64,000 nt of DNA from Paragonimus westermani. Taxonomy: Eukaryota; Platyhelminthes; Trematoda; Plagiorchiida; Troglotrematidae. Under the pieces are notes generated by a model that ran no database searches, was not told the origin of the DNA, and was given only the letters and a program-made list of their open reading frames with translations. Made by a program: the position numbers and the translations under genes. Shown one piece after another: positions 1 through 11,935 of this stretch. The stretch is from contig QNGE01001676.1 of assembly GCA_008508345.1 (NCBI GenBank), positions 1-64,000 on the forward strand. The letters are read 5' to 3'. Position 1 is the stretch's first letter. Each line of letters opens with the position of its first letter.

Positions 1-165
1 GGTTGCCTCATGAATGGAATGGCTGGAGTTCAAATCCCGGCCCTGGCAAGTATATGCATTACTGACGAGCTTTAATGAGAGGGAACCTCGAGTCTAGTGC
101 TTCATTTCGAAAGAGGATGGTTGGAGAGTCTGTCTGCATGCGATGGCTGCGATCAAATATATATG
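1..165 (+). repeat. tRNA-derived SINE-like repeat, 5' end cut by window edge
   Basis: This stretch matches the fuller copy at 28911-29090 base for base over long runs, including the B-box-like AGTTCAAATCCCGG and the downstream CTCGAGTCTAGTGCTTC and TTTCGAAAGAGG blocks. The first base of the window corresponds to about 28934 of that copy, so the A-box half of the tRNA-like head lies outside the window. Two copies in one window show a dispersed family. It has no coding capacity. Confidence 0.7.
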
Positions 166-1539
166 GTGTGTAACGCGCAACCGAAACCAGCGAGCGCGCA
201 CGGATTGAATTTGAGTTGTGTAACGGAGTGTGCTACTGTGTTGTCAGTGCCGTTTTAACTTTCGTTTGTGTAAGTCGTGTGCGTGGCTTACTGGGCCTTC
301 GGCTCATGCTTGTTTGTTTTGTTCCTATTTTCAGGACTGTTGTTCGAACCCCTACTTCGGAAGAACGCTGTCCCCTGGTGCTTTCACGTTGCCCGAAGGT
401 TGGTCCGCGAAGTCACGGGCATTCAAAGTAGAGTCGGCTGGCCTGCATATTACAAGGTGGTAAATTTGAAACCAAACGGAATCCCCGACTACTCATGAGT
501 AATCATTCTAATTACCCGCGTGACAATTTGTTCTTTCGACGAGTGTTGATTTCAATATATTAATAAAAGTTGGTATCGTTTGCTTGTCGAAACGTGCTTT
601 CGCGCGCTGGCCTGTCAGCAGATCACGCTGCCAAACTTCTGTTTGAATGTATCTTGTTTTCACTTGCCTTTTATCGTTCTGCCACTACGTGATCACTTGA
701 ACTTGGTCGTGTTCACGTGCAACGTTGAGTTTTGCTGGCAACCTTTTTCAAGTTCGGTCTTTTTTGTTCTTAAGCACCTTATTTATAAGACTCGTCTTAG
801 ATAACTATTTCCGGGTCAAAATCGGTTGTTAAGGGGGCCCATTGTTTGACAGAGGCTTTCTGTATCACAGACGCGGTTATTTTAAACGTAGCCTGTCTAT
901 CGACGTTTCGAGTAGGCCGTATGTAATTCAAAAAATTGCTGGACATCCAAATCGGAATCCTTCGTGCTACCAACGCAACGAAGGCGGCACCGCTAGTCAC
1001 AAGTTATTCGACGGTGTCTGGCCTGTGACCGAGAGTGGAAGCAAGAACATAAGAATAATGGTAAGAGCTACTTGAATCGACAAACTTGTGCGGGAATTCA
1101 TTGTGCTTATCAACAATAGAAGTTGTTATGAGGTCGCATCAGCGTTCAAAATGGACGATGAGTTGAGACCAACCACCAAAAATGAGGCGCTTGAATTAGT
1201 CCCTTCTTCGGATAAGTAGGAAGCAAGGTTGCAACTACTTTAGCGCTTACTACCGCACCATTTCACATATGGTCCGTGTATTGACCTTTCCGAGTGTGAT
1301 ATGACGTTAGTGAATGCAAAGAAGTTTGGCTGATCTCTCCTCTGTGTAATTTTCAGCAGTGAGCATTTCTCGGCGGATCTGTGAGTCAAACGTTCGAGTG
1401 GGTGTGATCAAGGCAAACGATTCCCAGCAGTGCATATTGTTAATGATGAAACGGTATGATGAGTATGAAAATCCACCACCGAAAGAGGTGTGATTAACGG
1501 AGGGGGACGAATGGTAGCTCAAGGAATAACTGGACTCAC
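166..1539. other. No gene recognised
   Basis: Short open frames occur at 216-500 and 797-1075, but they overlap each other in several frames, resemble no family I know and lack convincing splice contexts. The part next to 1540 may be the 5' untranslated region of the LINE that follows. I see no RNA gene here. Confidence 0.5.
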
Positions 1540-2673
1540 ACTACTAAAGCATTCATCTTTTCAACAAGACTATCAAAAATATTCGATGATTCATCAGCTA
1601 ATAGTTTACCAGGTTATTTGAAAAAATTAGCGACAGATTTATTTGTCAAGGTTTCTAAGCTGGAAGCAAAGTTCGCCCAATTTAAGCCGGAAGCAGAGCT
1701 CGCCCAATTGAGGGCAAGCCATACAGCACTTGAATTCCTAAATGAGAATCTTGTCTCTTTATCTTACATTTTCAAAGTGCCCGAAAATCCCAAGATGGAT
1801 AACATTTGGAGCGCGAGGATGTTCATCAACACATTGGTAACAAAAATTACAAAACGGATGCGCTGCTCGAACAATGCCATTGTATTCAATGTGCCAGGCA
1901 ATCTGCACCTATAAAGCATTAAAAAGATACTCTCGAAGGTTACTAAAATAGACCCAACCTCATATACCTTCATCCGTCTTCGTAAGAATACACAAAAGTT
2001 CTGCTGTCCGCTATTATTTGAATTCCATAGCGAAGCTATTGCAAAACAGTTCGTACAGAGCCAAGATCTTATTAAGTCAAAAACCTTGCTTAAATTGTTG
2101 AAAATTATGGAGGACAGAGCGCCCCTCGAAAGTGAATGTCAAAAACTTACTGGGCAAGACCTCCGTTTCCGTCTCTAACCATGTGATCCACGACGCATCG
2201 AAATAGGGTACAACGATGTCAAAAGATGATAAACCGGTACCAAAGATGGCGCAGTTTTGCTTCGTTGCACCACGCCCGAATGCACCAGCGATTCTATCTA
2301 CAATACTAACGCCATCAAAGAAAACAAATTCGCTGACCTGATTGATCTAACAGTAGAACTTGACAGTCCCAACGGCGTGCCCAGCGTGCTGTCGGTCGAG
2401 GAATCAACTGGCAAAAGAGAGTACGCGAATGGCTGTCCTCATACAGAAATCAATGGAGCGTCTAGACCGCAACCTATCCGCGCGGGAACTGGCTCAAATA
2501 AGTCGGGACACGTGCAGTCAATTAATCCAAGACACATCGTTTTCTCAAATTCGAACCAATTCCGTAGGAAACCACAAACTGACCACCAATGGGTTGTCGT
2601 TATCGAGAACCCTCTCCAAAACACTACCCTACGTGTCGCCCGAGGTTTCCTCTCATGTATCATGAGAGCATAA
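1540..2673 (+). pseudogene. LINE ORF1 remnant (coiled-coil and RRM-like region)
   Basis: A single reading frame runs through this interval with only a few stops (near 1912, 2176 and 2239). The first part is rich in Lys, Glu, Ala and Leu, as expected of a short coiled coil (KVSKLEAKF, AELAQLRASH). The next part (AIVFNVPGNL, then TFIRLRKNTQKF and PLLFEFHSEA) has the look of the RRM-like nucleic-acid-binding domain of CR1-type ORF1 proteins. The last part (2257-2673) is polar and low in recognisable motifs. Known of the family: ORF1p binds the element RNA and acts as a chaperone. The assignment rests on position upstream of the EN-RT frame and on this layout. Confidence 0.6.
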
Positions 2674-3052
2674 ACAGACGAGAGAACGCAAACCCGTACC
2701 TGGTGAATAAAAAGACGCATCTCTCACCAACCCTTATTTCCGGGCCTCTGCACAGTAATAGCAGTCTCTCGTGTGACGCATCTATTCATGTATGGCTAAA
2801 CCGGAGCCCCTAAAATTGTTTACCCTATGTTCAACACCTTTATCAATAAGGATAGCCCCTACACTTCGAATGTTCACCTAACTGCAACCCGCGGTCTCTT
2901 CGTTGACAACGAGCAGGTGGGCATGACCAATTCACCTCAGCCTTACCCCTTTTAGCGGAGCACATACCTTTCAAACCTCCCCTACTAACTCCGTCCCCCA
3001 TTGTTCCACTACCAAACCATATCTTACTTGCACTTTTTCAACACCCCCTGTC

Positions 3053-6000
3053 TTGGGCTCAAACACATGTGACACCCAACCATTCTCTAATGAGCTCATT
3101 TTAAGAACATCAGACCAAGCAATGCCACCAGAGCCTTTGAATCACAAAGATATTTCTGTTTTAGGCATTTTTGAAGGTCTTAAAATGATGTGGAACAAGA
3201 AAGATGCACTAGGTTTTCTTCTTTCCACTGCACGTTTGCCACTTAATAAGATGCGTATCTTTAGATCCTTTGTCTACTTATATAATCCCCATATTATTCT
3301 AATCATTGAAGCTTGGTGCACCACTGAGACTACATATGCACAACTAAACGTTGTAGGTTGTCATGTTTCGCAGAAATCGTGGTGTAAGACTAGATGGAGG
3401 ATGTTCAATCTACCTAAGGGCGCAATATTCTGCAACCATACTCGATTAACCATGTCTTGGTATGATAGATGTCTCCTTGTGGCTGTTGTTGTCGACTGGA
3501 TCCTGTGAATTACTCTTAGGATGTGTCTACACACCACATAACGCCACTCAGGACGACATGACGAGCCTTATCAATGAATTGAACTATGTATCAACCTTAC
3601 CGTCACAGCACAAAATAATTGGCGGAGACTTCAACATGCTCAGTAGCTCCTGGATCTCTTTCACTGGCCTTGCAAATCAAGCTGAGTTTCTTGCGTGTGT
3701 CCAACTAAACAGATGGCGCCAGCATGTTTTAGCGCCTGCTAGAAAAGACCACACATTAGACCCCATCTTCACCACAGGCATCTCTTCTGCTGCTGTATCA
3801 GTCTTGGAACGATTTCCAGGAAGTGATCATAACATAGTCAACTTCATGTTCGACCTAAATGCTGTTAAAGAGTCGACCGTCATACACTATCGTCAAACTA
3901 AATTGGTCGACTGGAACGTGTTCACCACGCTGCTGAGATCTCTGGAACAGAACACATTTTTTCCTACCTCTGATCCTAGTATGCAACCGAGGCAATCAAT
4001 GAAAACCTCAGGTCTTGCATAAACATCTTAGACCCGCAAAGATCAAAGCACCGTAATGTAAACGGTGACGACATAATTCTCAATCCAAAGGAGCAAGGTG
4101 AGATCAAACGTCCTACATCATGGTACCGGAAAACACGCGACTTCTCTCTTATCATGCAAATGCATAAACTGTTCAATGCTATCGGATATAGGACCAAAAT
4201 GCCCCAGATGAGAGAAGAAAAACGTGCGCTTAACAGCACAGATAAGAGCTCGCAGTAAATGCAGTTGATGAGACGCAGAAATAATGAGAGAGACCCTGCC
4301 ATCTCAGTAGTGACACTACAGGACAAAACCACTGTAGGTGATCCCGCAACAATCTGTGAGGTCCTTAATTCGTATTTTGCTGCTCCCTTCAACAGTGAAG
4401 GACACATACTGCTCACACCTCCCGTAGGTACAAGTACGTTCGTAAGCCATAAACCTGTTGATGCAGGGCTCATACGTTCTCAGTTAGCTATTATCAAACT
4501 TTCTCACCTGCCTGGTCCTGATGGTATTCACCCCGTTGTTCTAAAATACGAAGGTGAGGACATCCCTCTACTTCTGCTTAATATTTATACAAATTCTCTG
4601 ACATCAGGTTCCCTCCCTCTTCAGTGGGAAAACTCTGTAATTAAGTCCCGCTAGAAAAGTGGCTCGCGACATGACGTCAACAATTATCGTCCCATTAACC
4701 ATACTTCAATTTGTTCCAGGGTGTTGGAAAGGATAAGAAAATGAAACATGGTCGAACTCCCGTTATCACAAAACCTCATAAACCACTCCCAGCATGGGTT
4801 TCTCAGCAAACATTCTTGCGTGACACGCCAGCTAGAATTTCTTAACCATGTGACAGAATCTGCTGACGCCGGTGGGACGATTATCATTGTACTGTTGGAC
4901 GTGGAGAAGGCCTTCAATCGTGTGCCTCATGAGCGTCTTCTGCCCAACATAGCATCCTTTGGTATATGTGATCCATTGCTTAGGTGGTTTTCCTCACACC
5001 TTACAGGCCGCACACAAAGTGGAAGTAGGAGACAACAGCTCAACTTCCAGGCCAGTCACTAGTGGGATGATACAAGGAAGAGTTCTGGGAACGTTACTCC
5101 TTCTCTCATATATAAAAACGATATTTGTCAAATTATCAAGCAGGGTAAACTATTCCTATTCGCTGATGGTGTCAAACTTGTTCGCAGCCTTCCTCCTGGC
5201 GATCTAAATTCATGTTTAGAAAATATACGGGAAGACTTCATGTTACTAGAGACTTGGTGTCAAACGTGGCTGATGAAATTTTCAGTCAACAAATCCACTA
5301 TCGTTGTGCATGGTTGTCACGTACCGGATGGTTTTATGAAGCTGGACGGTCACAGCATATCAATCGCCAACTCAGTACGTGACCTGAGTTTGCGCTACTC
5401 AAACTCATCCAACTTCGCGATGCATATAGCTTTTGTAGTCGCTGAAACCAGACGGACGATAGGTTACATTAAACACTAATTCTTCCTACCTGCTGCACGA
5501 CTACACCTTTATAAACTATGTGTACGACCTCAGTTTGAGTACTGCACGTTCATATATAGCCACCTGCGCAAGTCTGATGGGCTAACCCTGGAAAGCCTCC
5601 GATGTGCATTCACGAGAAGCTTATTGGGCTATTCATCTTCTCTGAGCTACAGAGAACGTTGCCAGACGCTTGCAATTGATTCTCTTTGGTTACGGCGACT
5701 CAAGCCTAACCTTGCACTCATGTATAATCTGGACCATAGCTCCAAATTCACCATCAGCTCTGCGACTCGCTTATAAAAACAGTCGAAGTATAATCTTAGA
5801 AACAAGGACTTCATCTTGGCAGCTCTTAAATCCCGGAAAATGCTGCGTTCAACTTTTATCCTAGTAAAATATTGCTACATTTGGAACAAACTCCCGTATG
5901 CCATTAGAGCCAGCAGGAATATACACCGATTCAAACGAAACTTGGAAATTTTCTTAACAATGACGAGCGTCGTGTCCATTTTCAAGCTCTACGTGCTGAG

Positions 6001-6118
6001 GACGTTATCTTTGAAAATGGACCTAATAACTTCTGACGAAAAACCCTCTGCAGTGCGTGATGTTACGTCAAACACCCCTCGAACCGATCAAAACTACCGA
6101 CTTCAGGATAGATCTTGA
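3053..6118 (+). pseudogene. LINE ORF2 remnant: EEP endonuclease plus reverse transcriptase
   Basis: The endonuclease is visible from about 3200 to 3860: NKMRIFRSF and IIEAW stand for the N-terminal block, IIGGDFN (about 3619-3639) for the catalytic DxN block and PGSDHNIV for the terminal SDH block. RT fingers follow with PGPDGIHP (about 4512), then QHGFLSKHSC (about 4790) and the motif A segment LLDVEKAFNRV (about 4892). Motif B (SGMIQGRVLG) is in another frame, and motif C returns to the earlier frame at 5159-5170 as FADG instead of FADD. At least two frameshifts and several stops separate the pieces. The second catalytic Asp of motif C is replaced by Gly, which would abolish polymerisation even if the frame were intact. 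Confidence 0.8.
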
Positions 6119-6419
6119 ACTTTTAAACCAGCCAGCGAACAGAAAATCATGTCTGTAGTCAACACATATAAGTATCAATATACATGCCTGTTGGTAACAA
6201 CCCAATCATCCTGGTATGCCATGATCCCACACTTAGTGATAGCTTGTGTGTCTGTTTTGTAAACCACCATGCGAAAGCTGAGCAAGCTAAAATTGTTTGG
6301 GAAAAAACTCAACCTGTTCCTTTCAGGGCTGCACAATAACCTTGAGTCGCAACTCTTCCTTGTTCTTGTCTGATAAACCACCAGACATCCTCTGGGTATT
6401 GCCAAACATTGTTCTCATT

Positions 6420-6840
6420 CTATATACCGGCCAAACAGAGATAATTGACATTCAAATCCGGCGGTAATCGTATACCAGGGAAAGCTGATAATTGATCTAT
6501 TCTCGTGTTATTTGGTAACAGCTGTTCGCTTGTGGTATTTATTTCATCAATCAGCACAACGCTATTAACGTCACATAGAGGGCTATACCAGAATATCACA
6601 TGTTCCATTGTTCGTCATAGCTCACATAGCCAGTTTTACGTTCTCCCGTTTGTCGTATGATTCCGCTCTCCATTCTCGGTTTCACTGATATATCCCGCGC
6701 AAGAAAACATCCCACTTCATCCGGACACTTAAAATTCCGCAGAGGCTGGACATATCGCGAGCTCCTCAAAATTAATTGGAATTTGAGCGAAGAATGACGT
6801 CCAGTCGAGAGGTTCATCCGTTTCCCGCGAAAGTACATGC
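6420..6840 (-). pseudogene. Retroelement pol fragment, possibly BEL/Pao RNase H region
   Basis: On the minus strand two overlapping frames (6596-6838, then 6420-6608) read through this interval. The second contains VIFWYSPLCDVNSVVL, then INTTSEQLLPNNTRIDQL, then PPDLNVNYLCLAGI. That order recalls the BEL/Pao RNase H end (an FW.DS-type start, an ANRI-type block, then DLNPADLCSRG). Related sequence recurs at 7780-8240 in the same orientation, so this is repetitive DNA. The family name is tentative: the match is by eye and many residues differ. Confidence 0.35.
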
Positions 6841-7779
6841 GTCCCTACCTCGCCTTCATCATGAGAAATTTTCTGTCCATTATCCCGGGACTTTCTACAT
6901 GGAACTATTATCAAATTCTTCGCCAATACATCCCCTCCATCCTCCAAGCGCCTCTTTTGCTGACACGACCTTGAGCATTAGAACAGTGATCACCTTGTGG
7001 AGTCCCAAGTGATGTAACAAATCAACCATTTTATCGAATTGTGCAGATCCAAAGTTTCAGAAGTATGTATCTCAAAGTTTTCCTCCTAAAGTTTAATTCT
7101 CCCCCATATAATACCATTTTTGTTTTTCTATACACATAGCTGACTCATTGTGCGATTTACAATTTGTACGTCGATCACGCTCTCCTGAGCGTGTTTTTCA
7201 CAAATGTGTCGAGACACACTATTATTATTATGTTTGTGGTCATGACAACTAGAATGGGTTAATCGGCCATCACCTCTACCTTGAGCTTGCTGGCAGGGCA
7301 TAATGGATCGAATTGTGTACATACGGTCAAATGACCAACGACAATGTGGAGTAATGATAAAAATGCGGGTAATGCCAAACGGGATGTTTTTGTGGCGAGT
7401 CCTGTCTTTCTCTCCCTTGTGTTTTCTGACCATTAAAACATCTATAGCTTTCCCAGTGACGAAAATTTGCTCAAGGCCGTTAACGGTGAGGATAATAGTT
7501 TGGCAGAGGCGCATTCCTGCTACTGTTCTCTTTTAAGCCGTGGTGTAACCACAGGGGAGTATTCTACAGTGAGGTCGGAAACACCTGGATTCGGGGAATT
7601 GAAAGCGGCGGAAACACCGACGCAGTAGACTGGGTAGCCTGGCTGCTGGCAGTCACTCGTCCTAAGTACTGTACTCTTATGGTTACTAGTAATAGCTCAA
7701 CACACGCAACGGTGACCGCAGATTCACCCGGCTCAAACCCAGAGCTGGTTTTCACGCAGCGAAACGACAGACCAATTGA
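6841..7779. other. No gene recognised between two repeat copies
   Basis: The longest frame here (7128-7514, minus, 128 codons) is basic and matches no family I recognise. It lies between two copies of a diverged repeat and may itself be repeat-derived. I see no splice-flanked exon. Confidence 0.4.
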
Positions 7780-8240
7780 TCCATCGAATCTGTAACTTCA
7801 TTCGTGTTAATCACACCGCGTTCGTTCTTGCAGCTTTGCAACCAAAACACTTCTATTCCGTTGATCGCCCACTTCAATGTATATGCCAGCCGTATAGAAC
7901 GAATGGATATCGAACTTCGGCACTGACCACATGCCAGGAAAAGGAGATAACCACTCTTCTTTGCGCTACATGATAACAACTGTTTCCTAGCGTTATATAT
8001 TTTTATCAATTAATACAAAGTATTCATTTCACATAAGTGTTTTACAAGTTCATATATATTCGATTTTTCGTCACAATCTACGTGATAGTTTTACATTCTC
8101 CCGCTTATCATGTAATTTTCCGTTTTACGTTTGAGTTCACAAATATATTCAACTTCAAAGAACATTTCACAACGTCCGCATAATCAAAATCTCGTATAGG
8201 CTAGACGAGTAGTGAAATTTGAGTTAGTTGGTCATTTTTG
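7780..8240 (-). repeat. Second, diverged copy of the 6.4-6.8 kb repeat
   Basis: The block starting AGTTTTACATTCTCCCGC (about 8088) aligns with AGTTTTACGTTCTCCCGT at about 6632, and the similarity continues for more than 100 bases to the shared tail AGGCTGGAC / AGGCTAGAC. The part at 7780-7920 also aligns loosely with 6480-6600. Identity is low, so both are old. Orientation is the same in both copies. The encoded minus-strand frame (7752-8009) keeps a counterpart of the other copy's MDQL/IDQL ending but no intact domain. Confidence 0.45.
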
Positions 8241-8684
8241 AGCAACTAATGAAGTAACTTCCAGATATATGTACAGTTTTTCAAAACAGTCTGTTTCCTT
8301 TCATCTCGACAGCACCTTATACAAAACCTTTTGATGCCATTCGTATGAAACAGCGGCGAAATATTTCTATATCAACTTTTGGGAGCATGAGGACACATAT
8401 TTCCAGCTTTTTCTTGAATGACGGAGCAGACTTCAATTTATAACGTTTAAATTGCTGCAAAGACGCATCTTTTTGATCAACTGTTGGGTAAAACGAATAT
8501 ATTTTTAGAAGCGTATGCGTAAAATTTTTGTGCAACCTGGAATTCTTCTTCGTACGTCTCTCCCGATAGTTTATTCACGTAAATGATGTATTATACCATC
8601 AATAATTACATGTACCGCCTTGCATTGTGTGCAAAGATCACGTCCACCTGGGTAAGCTCCTCACAGATGCGCTAAGAAGTACAC

Positions 8685-8723
<39 letters not shown>

Positions 8724-9000
8724 ACCTGCCGCAGCGTGAATAAAACTCCGGGTTACTCTAGTGATGTTACCGCTTCCTCTAACTGTCGAAGTTGCTTGTG
8801 TAAGGCTGCTCAGGTATGGGTACTTCGCCAGTAGTTGAACTCAAATCGGCAACACTCAGAAGCAAAACGTTAGTGTCACATTACCTGTCTTCAGTGCAAG
8901 GAAAATGGCATACAGTTCGGTCAAAATAACTGTGGTGAACTGAACCATCAGCCAAATGGACTAATAAACACACTGGAGCGCTGCTAATCTTCAGTACCAT
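8241..9000. other. No gene recognised; contains a trinucleotide microsatellite
   Basis: Apart from the ATT/TTA tract at 8685-8722 nothing is recognisable. The minus frame 8317-8535 is short and repeat-adjacent. Confidence 0.4.
8685..8722. repeat. (TAT)n microsatellite
   Basis: Twelve to thirteen uninterrupted TAT/ATT units are seen directly. Such tracts are length-polymorphic in most animals. Confidence 0.95.
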
Positions 9001-9795
9001 TCATTCAGCTGTTCGAACATCAGTGGTACAGAAGAAAATGACTTCAGCTGATTTTAAACTGGACAGTTTGGTTTTTAAAACATGTTTGTTCAGCCTTGCT
9101 AGACTTGCGTCATGGTAGTTAAGATGCATCCTTGCATTGCAGTGAAAAGTTATCGACACGTTCCTCAGGCGCATCAGCAGTGGCTGCATTGAAAATAGTT
9201 CTAGCACTTTCGATGTGCGTAGAAGTTTCTTGGTCGCTCCGTTGGATTGGTGATGTGTGGATGCAGTCAACAAATCCTGGAAACTTTTTCTAATCAGCGT
9301 CTCTTCTACGTTTTCCGCGTCAAAATAATTTCCGCTGTCGGCAACCAGTGCACAGAAAAGTACTTCATGACCAAAGGCCTCCTAAGATGCAGCAAATGTG
9401 AATTCGGATATCAACGAAGTCAAAATACACCACTGGCCAGCGCGAGTGAGAATCTTGCACAGATAAGGCAGATAGTTCCCCGGATATCGACGATAATGGT
9501 CCGCACATGGGCGCCACCAAACTTTACGTGATATCGGCCATGGGACCCAGCTGGATGAGTTAGTTTTACTTTCGTGCGTACAACCGACGTAATTACCTAC
9601 CATTCAAGCAACATCTGCATAAATCTCCACCAACCAACATGCGAACCACTTCACTTTTGCTATATCAGAGTGATTAGAGGGCAGGCCAGAACAAACTGCC
9701 TGGCGAATTGTGGGAGGAGCAGCATTCATACCGTTCAAACATGCAGCAACGTCCGGAGTACTTGAAGGAACTTCGTGACACACTTCAGGTCTCAA
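9001..9795 (-). pseudogene. Ty3/gypsy integrase remnant
   Basis: A single minus-strand frame runs from 9795 down to 9001 with two internal stops (near 9604 and 9379). In order it shows a degenerate HHCC zinc-finger tail (NHSDIAKVK ... MVGNYVGCTHES), a degenerate core start (around VWWRPCADHYRRYPGNY), the second-Asp block VADSGNYFDAENVEE (about 9290-9330) and the block HHQSNGATKKLLRTSK where functional integrases have HPQSNGAVER. A stretch resembling the RNT/YR..PH region follows. Motif order, spacing and frame make a gypsy-type integrase secure. Stops and lost residues show it is dead. Confidence 0.75.
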
Positions 9796-9958
9796 AATCT
9801 ACGTTTCGTGCCTGCATTTTGTTCCTCACGTGTGACAGACATGGCGCAATGAACATATTTTTCCGTTTCAAAAATCAGATTCACCAAACTGGCTGGTCAC
9901 CCTGGAACTGAAGGCTGATCAGGATGCTTGGTCCGAAAAGATTCATTGGACAATGAAA

Positions 9959-10201
9959 CTAAAGCTTCGATATCTTTCTGCGATTAGCACCTATAATAGA
10001 TAGACCAGAATTGACAAAAACCGAACATTTATATATGGCGGACCCTGTCACAATGATCGAATTTTTGCAGTTGCCAAGACTAGATATTACATGCCCTGTA
10101 ATACGTTCAAACAAAGTAATAGTGGACTTCAAGGACGATAGATGATTTTGCTCACTCAGTGCACTTAAGTAGAACGGGATCCTCAACACCACCGGTGTCA
10201 A
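9959..10201 (-). pseudogene. Ty3/gypsy aspartic protease C-terminal half
   Basis: The minus frame ends with ITGHVISSLGNCKNSIIV followed by GLSIIGANRRKISKL. This matches the second half of gypsy proteases, where a ...G..L...G.C...I block precedes a GPSIxGxNWLxKL-type flap/helix end. The catalytic DTGS half is not visible and may be lost upstream. Only about 160 bases separate it from the integrase remnant, far too little for RT and RNase H, so an internal deletion is likely. Confidence 0.5.
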
Positions 10202-11780
10202 TAATAATGGAACGTTTGGTACTACTGTTGACGATAAATAATTGTTACATGGAACGTAAAATATGTGGATTCAGAAAGATTTACAGTGAGTGCGATAAGA
10301 TGAAAGTCAGATGAGATAGTCTGCTCTCCTGAAGAAGTATGGACCAAACCCTTCGTCAAACTACGGAATGTGACCCATCTCCTAAAACCTAGAGCATTTG
10401 GTATTTCGGAAGAATCCTTTAAGTCGACAATGCTTTTTAAACACATGACGGTTATCTTGGTGCTCAACAGGGTTAACATTAAAGTGATGCGATTCAACTG
10501 ATTCATTTATTCAGTGAGTTACTATCCAAACTGTCGTTGTTGTTGGCGTGCCTGCTTCCCAACATATCGGCATTGAAAAACACCGTAGCTGCAACACCCC
10601 GAACTTGCTGACTGAGAACCCTAGTGAACTGGAATGTTATCCCATTATGTAATAATAACTTTCGCTTTATACAAGAGGTCTTGCTTCCTGTAATTACCAG
10701 AGCTCACCGCTGAATTTGTAAGCGGTCGCAAAAATTATATTCCGCAGCCTAGGATTGAGGAGGTGGTAGGAATATGCGAGCATCTTGGCTCTCCTTGCTC
10801 AAAGAGTTGAAGTTTGCCTTTGACGAAGCTTGTAGTGTCTGCAGATTATAATTATTGTTTGCAAGTCATTTTCATATACACTTGTAAATACCGTTTCGAC
10901 GACTCCGTCTGTATACTTATTTGAAAGCGTCACCACGTTTTTTGAATCAGGTTATCATCAAGAATAAATTTCAATTACCGCCAGCCGTCTCTGTCTTCTT
11001 CGTTTGCGTGGATGTTTGGGCCGGTAAATTAATCGCAAGGCGAAGCTTCTATTAGCTACATGTCTTTGTTGATCTAAGGGCACTGAACGTTCATCATCCC
11101 GCGTTATGTGTGGAATCATCTATCTATCGTCGTAGAAATCTAGCATCTAGCGTTGCCTTTTTCTCGAGGGATAACACATCCAATTCAACGGATTTGGCCT
11201 GTCAGCAAGTCATTCCATTCGTCTTTGCCACGTTTTCTTTTTACTTTTGAGTATACTTTTCGTACACACATTACCGTTACAGCTTCCTTTGGTCTTATCA
11301 TTTGATTAATCATTCCCCTATAGTCGACAGTTTGAACATGCTTTAGCAACGGATTTATCAAAGAAACGTGTGAAAGTGAACCACCAGACTCTGGGAACGC
11401 AGATTCTCCTCAAAACGCACAAATATAGTCCACTGCGGTTTTTTTCTTTTACAAGCTTTTTGCGCAATAAACCAAATTTCAAAGCATTCCAAGTAGTGTT
11501 CGACGCACCGTGAACATAAGTGAATGTTCAGCTAACCCAAACTACAGAAATTCTCACCAAGAAATTTGTTGACCGTAACGGCAAGTGAACCGGTTTGAAA
11601 TACATAATGATGATGGCAGTAACACAGCAAGTGAGCTGATGAAATTGTAGTGTGATGCTTGTCAAGCATAGCTTAATTGTAGACGGCATCATGGAAAGAA
11701 CATAGGGAGTAGTTACCAGTCGCAATCGCTACCGTATTACACTTACATACGGATAACAAAGTCGCAAAAAATTAAGTCAA
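10202..11780. other. No gene recognised
   Basis: The minus frame 10222-10506 may be further gypsy polyprotein remnant but shows no clear motif. The remainder is AT-rich non-coding DNA. Part of it (about 11205-11300) resembles 600-680 in word composition only. Confidence 0.4.
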
Positions 11781-11793
11781 CTAACAGGAAGGT
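11781..11793 (+). repeat. Left target-site duplication of the palindromic element
   Basis: CTAACAGGAAGGT occurs here and again at 12440-12452, immediately outside the inverted structure. A 13-base perfect direct repeat at both edges is what target-primed insertion of a single unit leaves. Confidence 0.7.
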
Positions 11794-11855
11794 ATTACTG
11801 ATAAGTAGTGTGGCAGATTTATTATTTTAGATGAGACCCAACTGTGAAAAGTCAG

Positions 11856-11935
11856 GGCTTCGACTGGATTCGAACCATCGACTGACACAGTATGCCTCAA
11901 CGCGGCAAGCGCTCTACCAGCTGAGCTACGAAGCC
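11856..11935 (-). other. tRNA-like sequence, left arm
   Basis: Read on the minus strand it begins GGCTTCG and ends CGAAGCC, a perfect 7-bp acceptor stem. The A box TAGCTCAGCTGG and B box GGTTCGAATCC are canonical, and a D stem GCTC/GAGC forms. The anticodon stem can form only partly (TGCC/GGCA around a 7-base loop with GTT in the anticodon place), U33 is replaced by C, and the variable region is about 12 nt. The T stem has a mismatch. I therefore read it as a pol III-type tRNA-derived module and not as a working tRNA gene. Confidence 0.7.

Larger units (their letters stand above)
1540..6120 (+). mobile_element. Decayed CR1-like non-LTR retrotransposon (LINE)
   Basis: The stretch carries, in order on one strand, an ORF1-type remnant, an AP-like (EEP) endonuclease, a reverse transcriptase and a conserved post-RT tail. 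This is the layout of CR1/Jockey-group LINEs, including those of schistosomes and other flatworms. The tail (about 5846-5950) reads as a frame with WNKLP followed by FKRNLEIFL, a typical CR1-type C-terminus. Every frame is broken by stops or frameshifts and the RT active site is substituted, so the copy is dead. Boundaries are approximate: I saw no clear target-site duplication or 3' microsatellite. The length of about 4.6 kb is normal for a nearly full-length element. Confidence 0.8.

Noticed and set aside
7128..7514. A 128-codon minus-strand frame
   Set aside because: No recognisable domain and no splice context. It lies between two copies of an old repeat.
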